Positions 50,301 to 63,500 of a stretch of 64,000 nt of DNA are shown here, one piece after another. The DNA is from Ptiloglossa arizonensis (lineage: Eukaryota; Arthropoda; Insecta; Hymenoptera; Colletidae), in the NCBI RefSeq assembly GCF_051014685.1, contig NW_027478529.1, positions 1 to 64,000 on the forward strand, read 5' to 3'. How positions within the stretch are numbered: position 1 is the stretch's first letter; every line of letters starts with the position of its first letter. The translations under genes and the position numbers were made by a program. A model generated the notes under the pieces. That model made no database searches and was not told the DNA's origin. It saw only the letters and a program-made list of their open reading frames with translations.

Positions 50301-53300
50301 GATATGGGAGTTTGAAGCCAAGAAATGGTTGAGAAGGCAACAAATATTTCGCACTTCTGCTGCTCCAAACGCTTAACCAGAATGGCCTAGGGAAAAAATA
50401 CACATACCGTTGTAACCGGACGAGTTTCTACTTTCATACGCAATAGCAATTTTTGGATTAGGTCAATCCGTTCGCGAGATACGGGAGTTTGAAGCTAAGA
50501 AATGGTTGAGAAGGCATCAAATTTTTCGCACTTCTGCTGCTCGAATCGCTTAACCAGATTGGCCTAGGGAAAAAATAAACATACCGTTGTAATTGGGCGA
50601 GCTTCTACTTTCAGAAGCAGCAAGAATTTCTGGGTTTGGTCTATCCGTTCGCGAGATATGGGACTTTGAAGCTAAGAAATAGTTGAGAAGACAACAAATT
50701 TTTCGCACTTCTGCTGCTCCAAACGCTTAACCAGAATGGCCTATGGGAAAAATATACATACCGTTGTAATCGGGCGAGTTTCTACATTCAGATGCAATAG
50801 GAATTTTTGAGTTAGGTCAATCTGTTCGCGAGATATTGGAGTTTGAAGCCAAGAAATGGTTGAGAAGGCAACAAATATTTCGCACTTCTGCTGCTCCTAC
50901 CGCTTAACCAGAATGGCCTATGGGAAAAATACACATACTGTTGTAATCGGGCGAGTTTCTACTTTCAGATGCAATAGAAATTTTTGGGTTAGGTCAATCC
51001 GTTCGCGACATATGGGAGTTTGAAGCCAAGAAATGATTGAGAAGGCAACAAATTTTTCGCACTTCTGTTGCTCCAACCGCTTAACCAGAATGGCCTAGGG
51101 AAAAAATACACATACCGTTGTAATCGGGCGAGCTTCTACTTTCAGAAGCAGCAAGAATTTCTGGGTTTGGTCTATCCGTTCGCGAGATATGGGACTTTGA
51201 AGCTAAGAAATAGTTGAGAAGACAACAAATTTGTCGCACTTCTGCTGCTCCAAACGCTTAACCAGAATGGCCTATGGGAAAAATACACATACCGTTGTAA
51301 TCGGGCGAGTTTCTACTTTCAGATGCAATAGGAATTTTTGAGTTAGGTCAATCCGTTCGCGATATATGGGAGTTTGCAGCCAAGAAATGGTTGAGAAGGC
51401 AACAAATATTTCGCTCTTCTGCTGCTCCAACCGCTTAACCAGAATGGCCTAGGGACAAAATACACATACCGTTGTAACCGGACGAGTTTCTACTTTCATA
51501 CGCAATAGCAATTTTTGGGTTAGGTCAATCCGTTCGCGAGATACGGGAGTTTGAAGCTAAGAAATGGTTGAGAAGGTAACAAATTTTTCGCACTTCTGCT
51601 GCTCCAACCGCTTAACCAGAATGGCCAAGGGAGAAAATACACACACCGTTGTAACCAGACGAGTTTCTACTTTCAGACGCAATAGGAATTTTTGGGTTAG
51701 GTCAATCTGTTCGCGAGATATGGGAGTTTGAAGCTAAGAAATGGTTGAGAAGACAACAAATTTTTCGCAATTCTGCTGCTCCAAAGGCTTAACCAGAATG
51801 GCCTAGGGAAAAAATACACATACCGTTGTAATCGGGCGAGTTTCTACTTTCAGACGCAGCAGGAATTTTTGGGTTATGTCAATCTGTTCGCGAGATATGG
51901 GAGTTTGAAGCCAAGAAATGGTTGAGAAGGCAACAAATTTTTTGCACTTCTGCTGCTCCAGTCGCTTAACCAGAATGGCCTAGGGGGTAAATACACATAC
52001 CGTTCTAATCGGGCGAATTTCTACTTTCAGATGAAATAGGAATTTTAGGGTTAGGTCAATCCGTTCGCGAGATATGGGAGTTTGAATCTAAGAAATAGTT
52101 GAGAAGACATCAAATTTTTCGCAATTCTGCTGCTCCAAACGCTTAACCAGAATGGCCTAGGGAAAAAACACACATACCGTTGTAATCGGGCGAGTTTCTA
52201 CTTTGAGACGGAGCAGGAATTTTTGGGTTAGGTCAATCCGATCGCGAGATATGGGAGTTTGAATCTAAGAAATGGTTGAGAAGGCAACAAATTTTTCGCA
52301 CTTCTGCTGCTCCAGTCGCTTAACCAGATTGGCCTAGGGAAAAAATACACATACCGTTGTAATCGGGCGAGATTCTACTTTCAGACGCAGCAGGAATTTT
52401 TGGGTTTGTCAATCCGTTCGCGAGATATGGGTGTTTGAAGCTAAGAAATAGTTGAGAAGACAACATGTTTTTCGCAATTCCGCTGCCCCAAACGCTTAAC
52501 CAGAATGGCCTAGGGAAAAAACACACATACCGTTGTAATCGGGCGAGTTTCTACTTTGAGACGCAGCAGGAATTTTTGGGTTAGGTCAATCTGTTCGCGA
52601 GATATGGGAGTTTGAAGCCAAGAAATGGTTGAGAAGGCAACAAATATTTCGCTCTTCTGGTGCTCCAACCGCTTAACCAGAATGGCCTAGGGAAAAAATA
52701 CTCATACCGTTGTAATCGGACGAGCTTCTACTTTCAGACGCAGCTGGAATTTTCGGGTTTTGTCAATCCATTCGCGAGATATGGGAGTTTGAAGCTAAGA
52801 AATAGTTGAGAAGACAACAAATTTTTCCCAATTCTGCTGCTCCAAACGCATAACCAGAATGGCCTAGGGAAAAAACACACATACCGTTGTAATCGGGCGA
52901 GTTTCTACTTTGAGACGCAGCAGGAATTTTTGGGTTAGGTCAATCTGTTCGCGAGATATGGGAGTTTGAAGCCAAGAAATGGTTGAGAAGGCAACAAATA
53001 TTTCGCTCTTCTGCTGCTCCAACCGCTTAACCAGAATGGCCTACGGAAAAAATACACATACCGTTGTAACCGGACGAGTTTCTACTTTCATACGCAATAG
53101 CAATTTTTGGGTTAGGTCAATCCGTTCGCGAGATACGGGAGTTTGAAGCTAAGAAATGGTTGAGGAAGCATCAAATTTTTCGCACTTCTGCTGTTCGAAT
53201 CGCTTAACCAGATTGGCCTAGGGAAAAAATACACATACCGTTGTAATCGGGCGAGTTTCTACTTTCAGACGCAGCAGGAATTTCTGGGTATGGTCTATCC

Positions 53301-53767
53301 GTTCGCGAGATATGGGACTTTGAAGCTAAGAAATAGTTGAGAAGGCAACAAATTTTTTGCACTTCTGCTGCTCCAGTCGCTTAACCAGAATGGCCTAGGG
53401 AAAAAATACACATTCCGTTGTAACCGGACGAGTTTCTACTTTCAGACGCAATAGGAATTTTTGGGTTATGTCAATCCGTTCGCGAGATACGGGAGTTTGA
53501 AGCTAAGAAATGGTTGAGAAGGTAACAAATTTTTCGCACTTCTGCTGCTCCATCCGCTTAACCAGAATGGCCAAGGGAAAAAATACACATACCGTTGTAA
53601 CCGGACGAGTTTCTATATTCAGACGCAATAGGAAATTTTGGGTTAGGTCAATCCGTTCGCGAGATACGGGAGTTTGAAGCTAAGAAGTGGTTGAGAAGGT
53701 AACAAATTTTTCGCACTTCTGCTGCTCCAGTCGCTTAACCAGAATGGCCTAGGGGGAAAATACACGT

Positions 53768-53849
53768 ACCGTTGTAATCGGGCGAGTTTCTATTATACTT
53801 TCAGACGCAATAGGAATTTTTGGGTTAGGTCTGGGTTAGGTCAATCCGT
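53768..53849. repeat. Truncated monomer (82 bp), third occurrence
   Basis: Lies exactly 19,907 bp from the second occurrence and shares its five-base 'tatta' insertion as well as the deletion joint and 11-bp doubling. Core spacing is 82 bp (53768 to 53850). It therefore arose by the 20-kb duplication, after the insertion. Confidence 0.9.
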
Positions 53850-56800
53850 ACCGTTGTAACCGGACGAGTTTCTACTTTCATACGCAATAGCAATTTTTGG
53901 GTTCGGTCAATCCGTTCGCGAGATACGGGTGTTTGAAGCTAAGAAATGGTTGAGGAGGCATCAAATTTTTCGCACTTCTGCTGTTCGAATCGCTTAACCA
54001 GATTGGCCTAGGGAAAAAATACACATACCGTTGTAATCGGGCGAGTTTCTACTTTCAGACGCAGCAGGAATTTCTGGGTTTGGTCTATCCGTTCGCGAGA
54101 TATGGGACTTCGAAGCTAAGAAATAGTTGAGAAGGCAACAAATTTTTTGCACTTCTGCTGCTCCAGTCGCTTAACCAGAATGGCCTAGGGAAAAAATACA
54201 CATACCGTTGTAACCGGACGAGTTCCTACTTTCAGACGCAATAGGAATTTTTGGGTTATGTCAATCCGTTCGCGAGATACGGGAGTTTGAAGCTAAGAAA
54301 TGGTTGAGAAGGTAACAAATTTTTCGCACTTCTGCTGCTCCAGTCGCTTAACCAGAATGGCCTAGGGGGAAAATACACGTACCGTTGTAATCGGGCGAGT
54401 ATCTACTTTCAGATGCAATAGGAATTTTTGGGTTAGGTCAATCCGTTCGCTACATATGGGAGTTTGAAGCTAAGACATGGTGGAGAAGACAACAAATTTT
54501 TCGCAATTCTGCTGCTCCAAAGGCTTAACCAGAATGGCCTAGGGAAAAAATACACATACCGTTGTAATCGGGCGAGTTTCTACTTTCAGACGCAGCAGGA
54601 ATTTTTGGGTTAGGTCAATCTGTTCGCGAGATATGAGAGTTTGAAGCCAAGAAATGGTTGAGAAGGCAACAAATTTTTTGCACATCTGCTGCTCCAGTCG
54701 CTTAACCAGAATGGCCTAGGGGGTATATACACATACCGTTGTAATCGGGCGAGTTTCTACTTTCAGATGCAATACGAATTTTTGGGTTAGGTCAATCCGT
54801 TCGCGAGATATGGGAGTTTGAAGCCAAGAAATGGTTGAGAAGGCAACAAATATTTCGCTCTTCTGGTGCTCCAACAGCTTAACCAGAATGGCCTAGGGAA
54901 AAAATACACATACCGTTGTAACCGGACGAGTTTCTACTTTCATACGCAATAGCAATTTTTGGGTTAGGTCAATCCGTTCGCGAGATACGGGAGTTTGAAG
55001 CTAAGAAATGGTTGAGAAGGCATCAAATTTTTCGCACTTCTGCTGCTCGAATCGCTTAACCAGATTGGCCTAGGGAAAAAATAAACATACCGTTGTAATC
55101 GGGCGAGCTTCTACTTTCAGAAGCAGCAAGAATTTCTGGGTTTGGTCTATCCGTTCGCGAGATATGGGACTTTGAAGCTAAGAAATAGTTGAGAAGACAA
55201 CAAATTTTTCGCACTTCTGATGCTCCAAACGCTTAACCAGAATGGCCTATGGGAAAAATATACATACCGTTGTAATCGGGCGAGTTTCTACTTTCAGATG
55301 CAATAGGAATTTTTGAGTTAGGTCAATCCGTTCGCGATATATGGGAGTTTGAAGCCAAGAAATGGTTGAGAAGGCAACAAATATTTTGCTCTTCTGCTGC
55401 TCCAACCGCTTAACCAGAATGGCCTAGGGAAAAAATACACATACCGTTGTAACCGGACGAGTTTCTACTTTCATACGCAATAGCAATTTTTGGGTTAGGT
55501 CAATCCGTTCGCGAGATACGGGAGTTTGAAGCTAAGAAATGGTTGAGAAGGCAACAAATTTTTCGCACTTCTGCTGCTCGAATCGCTTAACCAGACTGGC
55601 CTAGGGAAAAAATAAACATACCGTTGTAATCGGGCGAGCTTCTACTTTCAGAAGCAGCAAGAATTTCTGGGTTTGGTCTATCCGTTCGCGAGATATGGGA
55701 CTTTGAAGCTAAGAAATAGTTGAGAAGACAACAAATTTTTCGCACATCTGCTGCTCCAAACGCTTCACCAGATAGGCCTATGGGAAAAATGCACATACCG
55801 TTGTAATCGGGCGAGTTTCTACTTTCAAATGCAATAGGAATTTTTGAGTTAGGTCAATCCGTTCGCGATATATGGGAGTTTGAAGCCAAGAAATGGTTGA
55901 AAAGGCAACAAATATTTCGCTCTTCTGCTGCTCCAACCGCTTAACCAGAATGGCCTAGGGAAAAAATACCCATACCGCTGTAATCGGGCGAGTTTCTACT
56001 TTCAGACGCAGCAGGAATTTTCGGGTTTTGTCAATCCGTTCGCGAGATATGGGAGTTTGAAGCTAAGAAATAGTTGAGAAGACAACAAATTTTTCGCAAT
56101 TCTGCTGCTCCAAACGCTTAACCAGAATGGCCTAGGGAAAAAACACACATACCGTTGTAATCGGGCGAGTTTCTACTTTGAGACGCAGCAGGAATTTTTG
56201 GGTTAGGTCAATCTGTTCGCGAGATATTGGAGTTTGAAGCCAAGAAATGGTTGAGAAGGCAACAAGTATTTCGCACTTCTGCTGCTCCTACCGCTTAACC
56301 AGAATGGCCTATGGGAAAAATACACATACTGTTGTAATCGGGCGAGTTTCTACTTTCAGATGCAATAGAAATTTTTGGGTTAGGTCAATCCGTTCGCGAC
56401 ATATGAGAGTTTGAAGCCAAGAAATGATTGAGAAGGCAACAAATTTTTCGCACTTCTGTTGCTCCAACCGCTTAACCAGAATGGCCTAGGGAAAAAATAC
56501 ACATACCGTTGTAACCGGACGAGTTTCTACTTTCATACGCAGTAGCAAATTTTGGGTTAGGTCAATCCGTTCGCGAGATACGGGAGTTTGAAGCTAAGAA
56601 ATGGTTGAGAAGGCATCAAATTTTTCGCATTTCTGCTGCTCGAATCGCTTAACCAGATTGGCCTAGGGAAAAAATAAACATACCGTTGTAATCGGGCGAG
56701 CTTCTACTTTCAGAAGCAGCAAGAATTTCTGGGTTTGGTCTATCCGTTCGCGAGATATGGGACTTTGAAGCTAAGAAATAGTTGAGAAGACAAAAAATTT

Positions 56801-58582
56801 GTCGCACTTCTGCTGCTCCAAACGCTTAACCAGAATGGCCTATGGGAAAAATACACATACCGTTGTAATCGGGCGAGTTTCTACTTTCAGATGCAATAGG
56901 AATTTTTGAGTTAAGTCAATCCGCTCGCGATATATGGGAGTTTGCAGCCAAGAAATGGTTGAGAAGGCAACAAATATTTCGCTCTTCTGCTGCTCCAACC
57001 GCTTAACCAGAATGGCCTAGGGAAAAAATACACATACCGTTGTAACCGGACGAGTTTCTAGTTTCATACGCAATAGCAATTTTTGGGTTAGGTCAATCCG
57101 TTCGCGAGATACGGGAGTTTGAAGCTAAGAAATGGTTGAGGAGGCATCAAATTTTTCACACTTCTGCTGCTCGAATCGCTTAACCAGATTGGCCTAGGGA
57201 AAAAATACACATACCGTTGTAACCGGACGAGTTTCTACTTTCAGACGCAATAGGAATTTTTGGGTAATGTCAATCCGTTCGCGAGATACGGGAGTTTAAA
57301 GCTAAGAAATGGTTGAGAAAGTAACAAATTTTTCGCACTTCTTCTGGTCCAACCGCTTAACCAGAATGGCCAAGGGAGAAAATACACATACCGTTGTAAC
57401 CTGACGAGTTTCTACTTTCAGACGCAATAGGAATTTTTGGGTTAGGTCAATCTGTTCGCGAGATATGGGAGTTTGAAGCTAAGAAATGGTTGAGAAGACA
57501 ACAAATTTTTCGCAATTCTGCTGCTCCAAAGGCTTAACCAGAATGGCCTAGGGAAAAAATACACATACCGTTGTAATCGGGCGAGTTTCTACTTTCAGAC
57601 GCAGCAGGAATTTTTGGGTTATGTCAATCTGTTCGCGAGATATGGGAGTTTGAAGCCAAGAAATGGTTGAGAAGGCAACAAATATTTCGCTCTTCTGCTG
57701 CTCCAACCGCTTAACCAGAATGGCCTAGGGGGTAAATACACATACCGTTGTAACCGGACGAGTTTCTACTTTCATACGCAATAGCAATTTTTGGGTTAGG
57801 TCAATCCGTTCGCGAGATACGGGAGTTTGAAGCTAAGAAATGGTTGAGGAGGCATCAAATTTTTCGCACTTCTGCTGTTCGAATCCCTTAACCAGATTGG
57901 CCTCGGGAAAAAATACACATACCGTTGTAATCGGGCGAGTTTCTACTTTCAGACGCAGCAGGAATTTCTGGGTTTGGTCTATCCGTTCGCGAGATATGGG
58001 ACTTTGAAGCTAAGAAATAGTTGAGAAGGCAACAAATTTTTTGCACTTCTGCTGCTCCAGTCGCTTAACCAGAATGGCCTAGGGAAAAAATACACATACC
58101 GTTGTAATCGGGCGAGTATCTACTTTCAGATGCAATAGGAATTTTTGGGTTAGGTCAATCCGTTCGCTACATATGGGAGTTTGAAGCTAAGACATGGTTG
58201 AGAAGACAACAAATTTTTCGCAATTCTGCTGCTCCAAAGGCTTAACCAGAATGGCCTAGGGAAAAAATACACATACCGTTGTAATCGGGCGAGTTTCTAC
58301 TTTCAGACGCAGCAGGAATTTTTGGGTTAGGTCAATCTGTTCGCGAGATATGAAAGTTTGAAGCCAAGAAATGGTTGAGAAGGCAACAAATATTTCGCAC
58401 TTCTGCTGCTCCAAACGCTTAACCAGAATGGCCTAGGGGAAAAATACACATATCGTTGTAAGAGGACGAGTTTCTACTTTCAGATGCAATAGGAATTTTT
58501 AGGTTAGGTCAATCCGTTAGCGAGATATGGGAGTTTGAAGCTAAGAAATTATTGAGAAGGCAACAAATTTTTCGCACTTCTG

Positions 58583-59644
58583 CTGCTCCAGTCGCTTAAC
58601 CAGAATGGCCTAGGGGGAAAATACACATACCGTTGTAATCGGGCGAGTTTCTACTTTCAGATGGAATACGAATTTTTGGGTTAGGTCAATCCGTTCGCGA
58701 GATATGGGAGTTTGAAGCTAAGAAATAGTTGAGAAGACAACAAGTTTTTCGCAATTCTGCTGCCCCAAACGCTTAACCAGAACGGCCTAGGGAAAAAACA
58801 CACATACCGTTGTAATCGGGCGAGTTTCTACTTTGAGACGCAGCAGGAATTTTTGGGTTAGGTCAATCTGTTCGCGAGATATGGGAGTTTGAAGCCAAGA
58901 AATGGTTGAGAAGGCAAAAAATATTTCGATCTTCTGGTGCTCCAACCGCTTAACCAGAATGGCCTAGGGAAAAAATACACATACCGCTGTAACCGGACGA
59001 GTTTCTACTTTCATACGCAATAGCAATTTTTGGGTTAGGTCAATCCGTTGGCGAGATACGGGAGTTTGAAGCTAAGAAATGGTTGAGAAGGCATCAAATT
59101 TTTCGCACTTCTGCTGCTCGAATCGCTTAACCAGATTGGCCTAGGGAAAAAATAAACATACCGTTGTAATCGGGCGAGCTTCTACTTTCAGAAGCAGCAA
59201 GAATTTCTGGGTTTGGTCTATCCGTTCGCGAGATATGGGACTTTGAAGCTAAGAAATAGTTGAGAAGACAACAAGTTTTTCGCACATCTGCTGCTCCAAA
59301 CGCTTCACCAGAATGGCCTAGGGAAAAAATACCCATACCGCTGTAATCGGGCGAGTTTCTACTTTCAGACGCAGCAGGAATTTTCGGGTTTTGTCAATCC
59401 GTTCGCGAGATATGGGAGTTTGAAGCTAAGAAATAGTTGAGAAGACAACAAATTTTTCGTAATTCTGCTGCTCCAAACGCTTAACCAGAATGGCCTAGGG
59501 AAAAAATACACATACCGTTGTAATCGGGCGAGTTTCTACTTTCAGACGCAGCAGGAATTTTTGGGTTAGGTCAATCTGTTCGCGAGATATGAAAGTTTGA
59601 AGCCAAGAAATGGTTGAGAAGGCAACAAATTTTTTGCACTTCTG
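58583..59644. repeat. 6-monomer (1062-bp) duplication, copy 1
   Basis: The rare 'cagatggaatacg' monomer at 58661 recurs at 59723, a 1062-bp offset (6 x 177), and the following monomers keep order (59127 with 60189; 'ttcgtaattc' at 59456 and 60518). The left macro-repeat copy has this monomer once, at 39108. This copy has 'gacgcagcaggaat', whereas copy 2 and the left partner have 'gacgcagcgggaat'. Confidence 0.85.
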
Positions 59645-60568
59645 CTGCTCCAGTCGCTTAACCAGAATGGCCTAGGGGGAAAATACACATACCGTTGTAA
59701 TCGGGCGAGTTTCTACTTTCAGATGGAATACGAATTTTTGGGTTAGGTCAATCCGTTCGCGAGATATGGGAGTTTGAAGCTAAGAAATAGTTGAGAAGAC
59801 AACAAGTTTTTCGCAATTCTGCTGCCCCAAACGCTTAACCAGAACGGCCTAGGGAAAAAACACACATACCGTTGTAATCGGGCGAGTTTCTACTTTGAGA
59901 CGCAGCGGGAATTTTTGGGTTAGGTCAATCTGTTCGCGAGATATGGGAGTTTGAAGCCAAGAAATGGTTGAGAAGGCAAAAAATATTTCGATCTTCTGGT
60001 GCTCCAACCGCTTAACCAGAATGGCCTAGGGAAAAAATACACATACCGCTGTAACCGGACGAGTTTCTACTTTCATACGCAATAGCAATTTTTGGGTTAG
60101 GTCAATCCGTTGGCGAGATACGGGAGTTTGAAGCTAAGAAATGGTTGAGAAGGCATCAAATTTTTCGCACTTCTGCTGCTCGAATCGCTTAACCAGATTG
60201 GCCTAGGGAAAAAATAAACATACCGTTGTAATCGGGCGAGCTTCTACTTTCAGAAGCAGCAAGAATTTCTGGGTTTGGTCTATCCGTTCGCGAGATATGG
60301 GACTTTGAAGCTAATAAATAGTTGAGAAGACAACAAGTTTTTCGCACATCTGCTGCTCCAAACGCTTCACCAGAATGGCCTAGGGAAAAAATACCCATAC
60401 CGCTGTAATCGGGCGAGTTTCTACTTTCAGACGCAGCAGGAATTTTCGGGTTTTGTCAATCCGTTCGCGAGATATGGGAGTTTGAAGCTAAGAAATAGTT
60501 GAGAAGACAACAAATTTTTCGTAATTCTGCTGCTCCAAACGCTTAACCAGAATGGCCTAGGGAAAAAA
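59645..60568. repeat. 6-monomer (1062-bp) duplication, copy 2
   Basis: Second copy, sharing 'gcagcgggaat' with the left macro-repeat at 39.29 kb. A private 'gaagctaataaatag' is near 60310. It parts from copy 1 near 60568 ('aaaaaacacac' against 'aaaaaatacac'), after which the sequence follows 39.75 kb onwards at offset 20,969. Confidence 0.85.
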
Positions 60569-63500
60569 CACACATACCGTTGTAATCGGGCGAGTTTCTA
60601 CTTTGAGACGCAGCAGGAATTTTTGGGTTAGGTCAATCTGTTCGCGAGATATTGGAGTTTGATGCCAAGAAATGGTTGAGAAGGCAACAAATATTTCGCA
60701 CTTCTGCTGCTCCTACCGCTTAACCAGAATGGCCTAGGAAAAAAATACACATACCGTTGTAACCGGACGAGTTTCTACTTTCAGACGCAATAGGAATTTT
60801 TGGGTTAGGTCAATCCGGTCGCGAGATATGGGAGTTTGAATCTAAGAAATGGTTGAGAAGGCAACAAAATTTTCGCAATTCTGCTGCTCCAGTCGCTTAA
60901 CCAGAATGGCCTAGGGGTAAAATACACATACCGTTGTAATCGGGCGAGTTTCTACTTTCAGATGCGATAGTAATTTTCTGGGTTAGGTCTATCCGTTCGC
61001 GACATATGGGAGTTTGAAGCTAAGAAATGGTTGATAAGACAACAAATTTTTCGCACTTCTGCTGCTCGAATCGCTTAACCAGATTGGCCTAGGGAAAAAA
61101 TAAACATACCGTTGTAATCGGGCGAGCTTCTACTTTCAGAAGCAGCAAGAATTTCTGGGTTTGGTCTATCCGTTCGCGAGATATGGGAGTTTGAAGCCAA
61201 GAAATGGTTGAGAAGGCAACAAATATTTCGCACTTCTGCTGCTCCAGTCGCTTAACCAGAATGGCCTAGGGGGAAAATACACGTACCGTTGTAATCGGGC
61301 GAGTATCTACTTTCAGATGCAATAGGAATTTTTGGGTTAGGTCAATCCGTTCGCTACATATGGGAGTTTGAAGCTAAGAAATGGTTGAGAAGACAACAAA
61401 TTTTTCGCAATTCTGCTGCTCCAAAGGCTTAACCAGAATGGCCTAGGGAAAAAATACACATACCGTTGTAATCGGGAGAGTTTCTACTTTCAGACGAAGC
61501 AGGAATTTTTGGGTTAGGTCAATCTGTTCGCGAGATATGAGAGTTTGAAGCCAAGAAATGGTTGAGAAGGCAACAAATTTTTTGCACTTCTGCTGCTCCA
61601 GTCGCTTAACCAGAATGGCCTAGGGGGTAAATACACATACCGTTGTAATCGGGCGAGTTTCTACTTTCAGATGCAATACGAATTTTTGGGTTAGGTCAAT
61701 CCGTTCGCGACATATGGGAGTTTGAAGCTAAGAAATGGTTGAGAAGGCAACAAATTTTTCGCACTTCTGCTGCTCCAGTCGCTTAACCAGAATGGCCTAG
61801 GGGTAAAATACACATACCGTTGTAATCGGGCGAGTTTCTACTTTCAGATGCGATAGGAATTTTCTGGGTTAGGTCTATCCGTTCGCGACATATGGGAGTT
61901 TGAAGCTAAGAAATGGTTGATAAGACAACAAATTTTTCGCACTTCTGCTGCTCCAACCGCTTAACCAGAATGGCCTAGGGAAAAAATACACATACCGTTG
62001 TAATCGAGCGAGTTTCTACTTTCAGACGCAGCAGGAATTTCTGTGATTGGTCAATCCGTACGCGAGATATGGGAGTTTGAAGCCAAGAAATGGTTGAGAA
62101 GGCAACAAATATTTCGCTCTTCTGCTGCTCCAACCGCTTAACCAGAATGGCCTAGGGAAAAAATACACATACCGTTGTAACCGGACGAGTTTCTACTTTC
62201 ATACGCAATAGCAATTTTTGGGTTAGTTCAATCCGTTCGCGAGATACGGGAGTTTGAAGCTAAGAAATGGTTGAGAAGGCATCAAATTTTTCGCACTTCT
62301 GCTGCTCGAATCGCTTAACCAGATTGGCCTAGGGAAGAAATACACATACCGTTGTAATCGGGCGAGCTTCTACTTTCAGAAGCAGCAAGAATTTCTGGGT
62401 TTGGTCTATCCGTTCGCGTGATATGGGACTTTGAAGCTAAGAAATAGTTGCGAAGACAACAAATTTTTCGCACATCTGCTGCTCCAAACGCTTCACCAGA
62501 ATGGCCTATGGGAAAAATGCACATACCGTTGTAATCGGGCGAGTTTCTACTTTCAGATGCTATAGGAATTTTTGAGTTAGGTCAATCCGTTCGCGATATA
62601 TGGGAGTTTGAAGCCAAGAAATGGTTGAGAAGGCAACAAATATTTCGCTCTTCTGCTGCTCCAACCGCTTAACCAGAATGGCCTAGGGAAAAAATACCCA
62701 TACCGCTGTAATCGGGCGAGTTTCTACTTTCAGACGCAGAAGGAATTTTCGGGTTTTGTCAATCCGTTCGCGAGATATGGGAGTTTGAAGCTAAGAAATA
62801 GTTGAGAAGACCACAAATTTTTCGCAATTCTGCTGCTCCAAACGCTTAACCAGAATGGCCTAGTGAAAAAACACACATACCGTTGTAATCGGTCGAGTTT
62901 CTACTTTGAGACGCAGCAGGAATTTTTGGGTTAGGTCAATCTGTTCGCGAGATATGGGAGTTTGAAGCCAAGAAATGTTTGAGAAGGCAACAAATATTTC
63001 GCTCTTCTGCTGCTCCAACCGCTTAACCAGAATGGCCTAGGGAAAAAATACCCATACCGCTGTAATCGGTCGAGTTTCTACTTTCAGACGCAGCAGGAAT
63101 TTTCGGGTTTTGTCAATCCGTTCGCGAGATATGGGAGTTTGAAGCTAAGAAATAGTTGAGAAGACAACAAATTTTTCGCAATTCTGCTGCTCCAAACGCT
63201 TAACCAGAATGGCCTAGGGAAAAAATACACATACCGTTGTAACCGGACGAGTTTCTACTTTCATACGCAATAGCAATTTTTGGGTTAGGTCAATCCGTTC
63301 GCGAGATACGGGAGTTTGAATATAAGAAATGGTTGAGGAGGCATCAAATTTTTCGCACTTCTGCTGTTCGAATCGCTTAACCAGATTGGCCTAGGGAAAA
63401 AATACACATACCGTTGTAATCGGGCGAGTTTCTACTTTCAGACGCAGCAGGAATTTCTGGGTTTGGTCTATCCGTTCGCGAGATATGGGACTTTGAAGCT

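Noticed and set aside
713..62524. Minus-strand frames of 62-107 codons (for example 9209-9532, 16143-16436 and 26319-26525)
   Set aside because: They are read-through of the satellite complement over one or two monomers. Predicted products are mutually similar only because the DNA is repeated.
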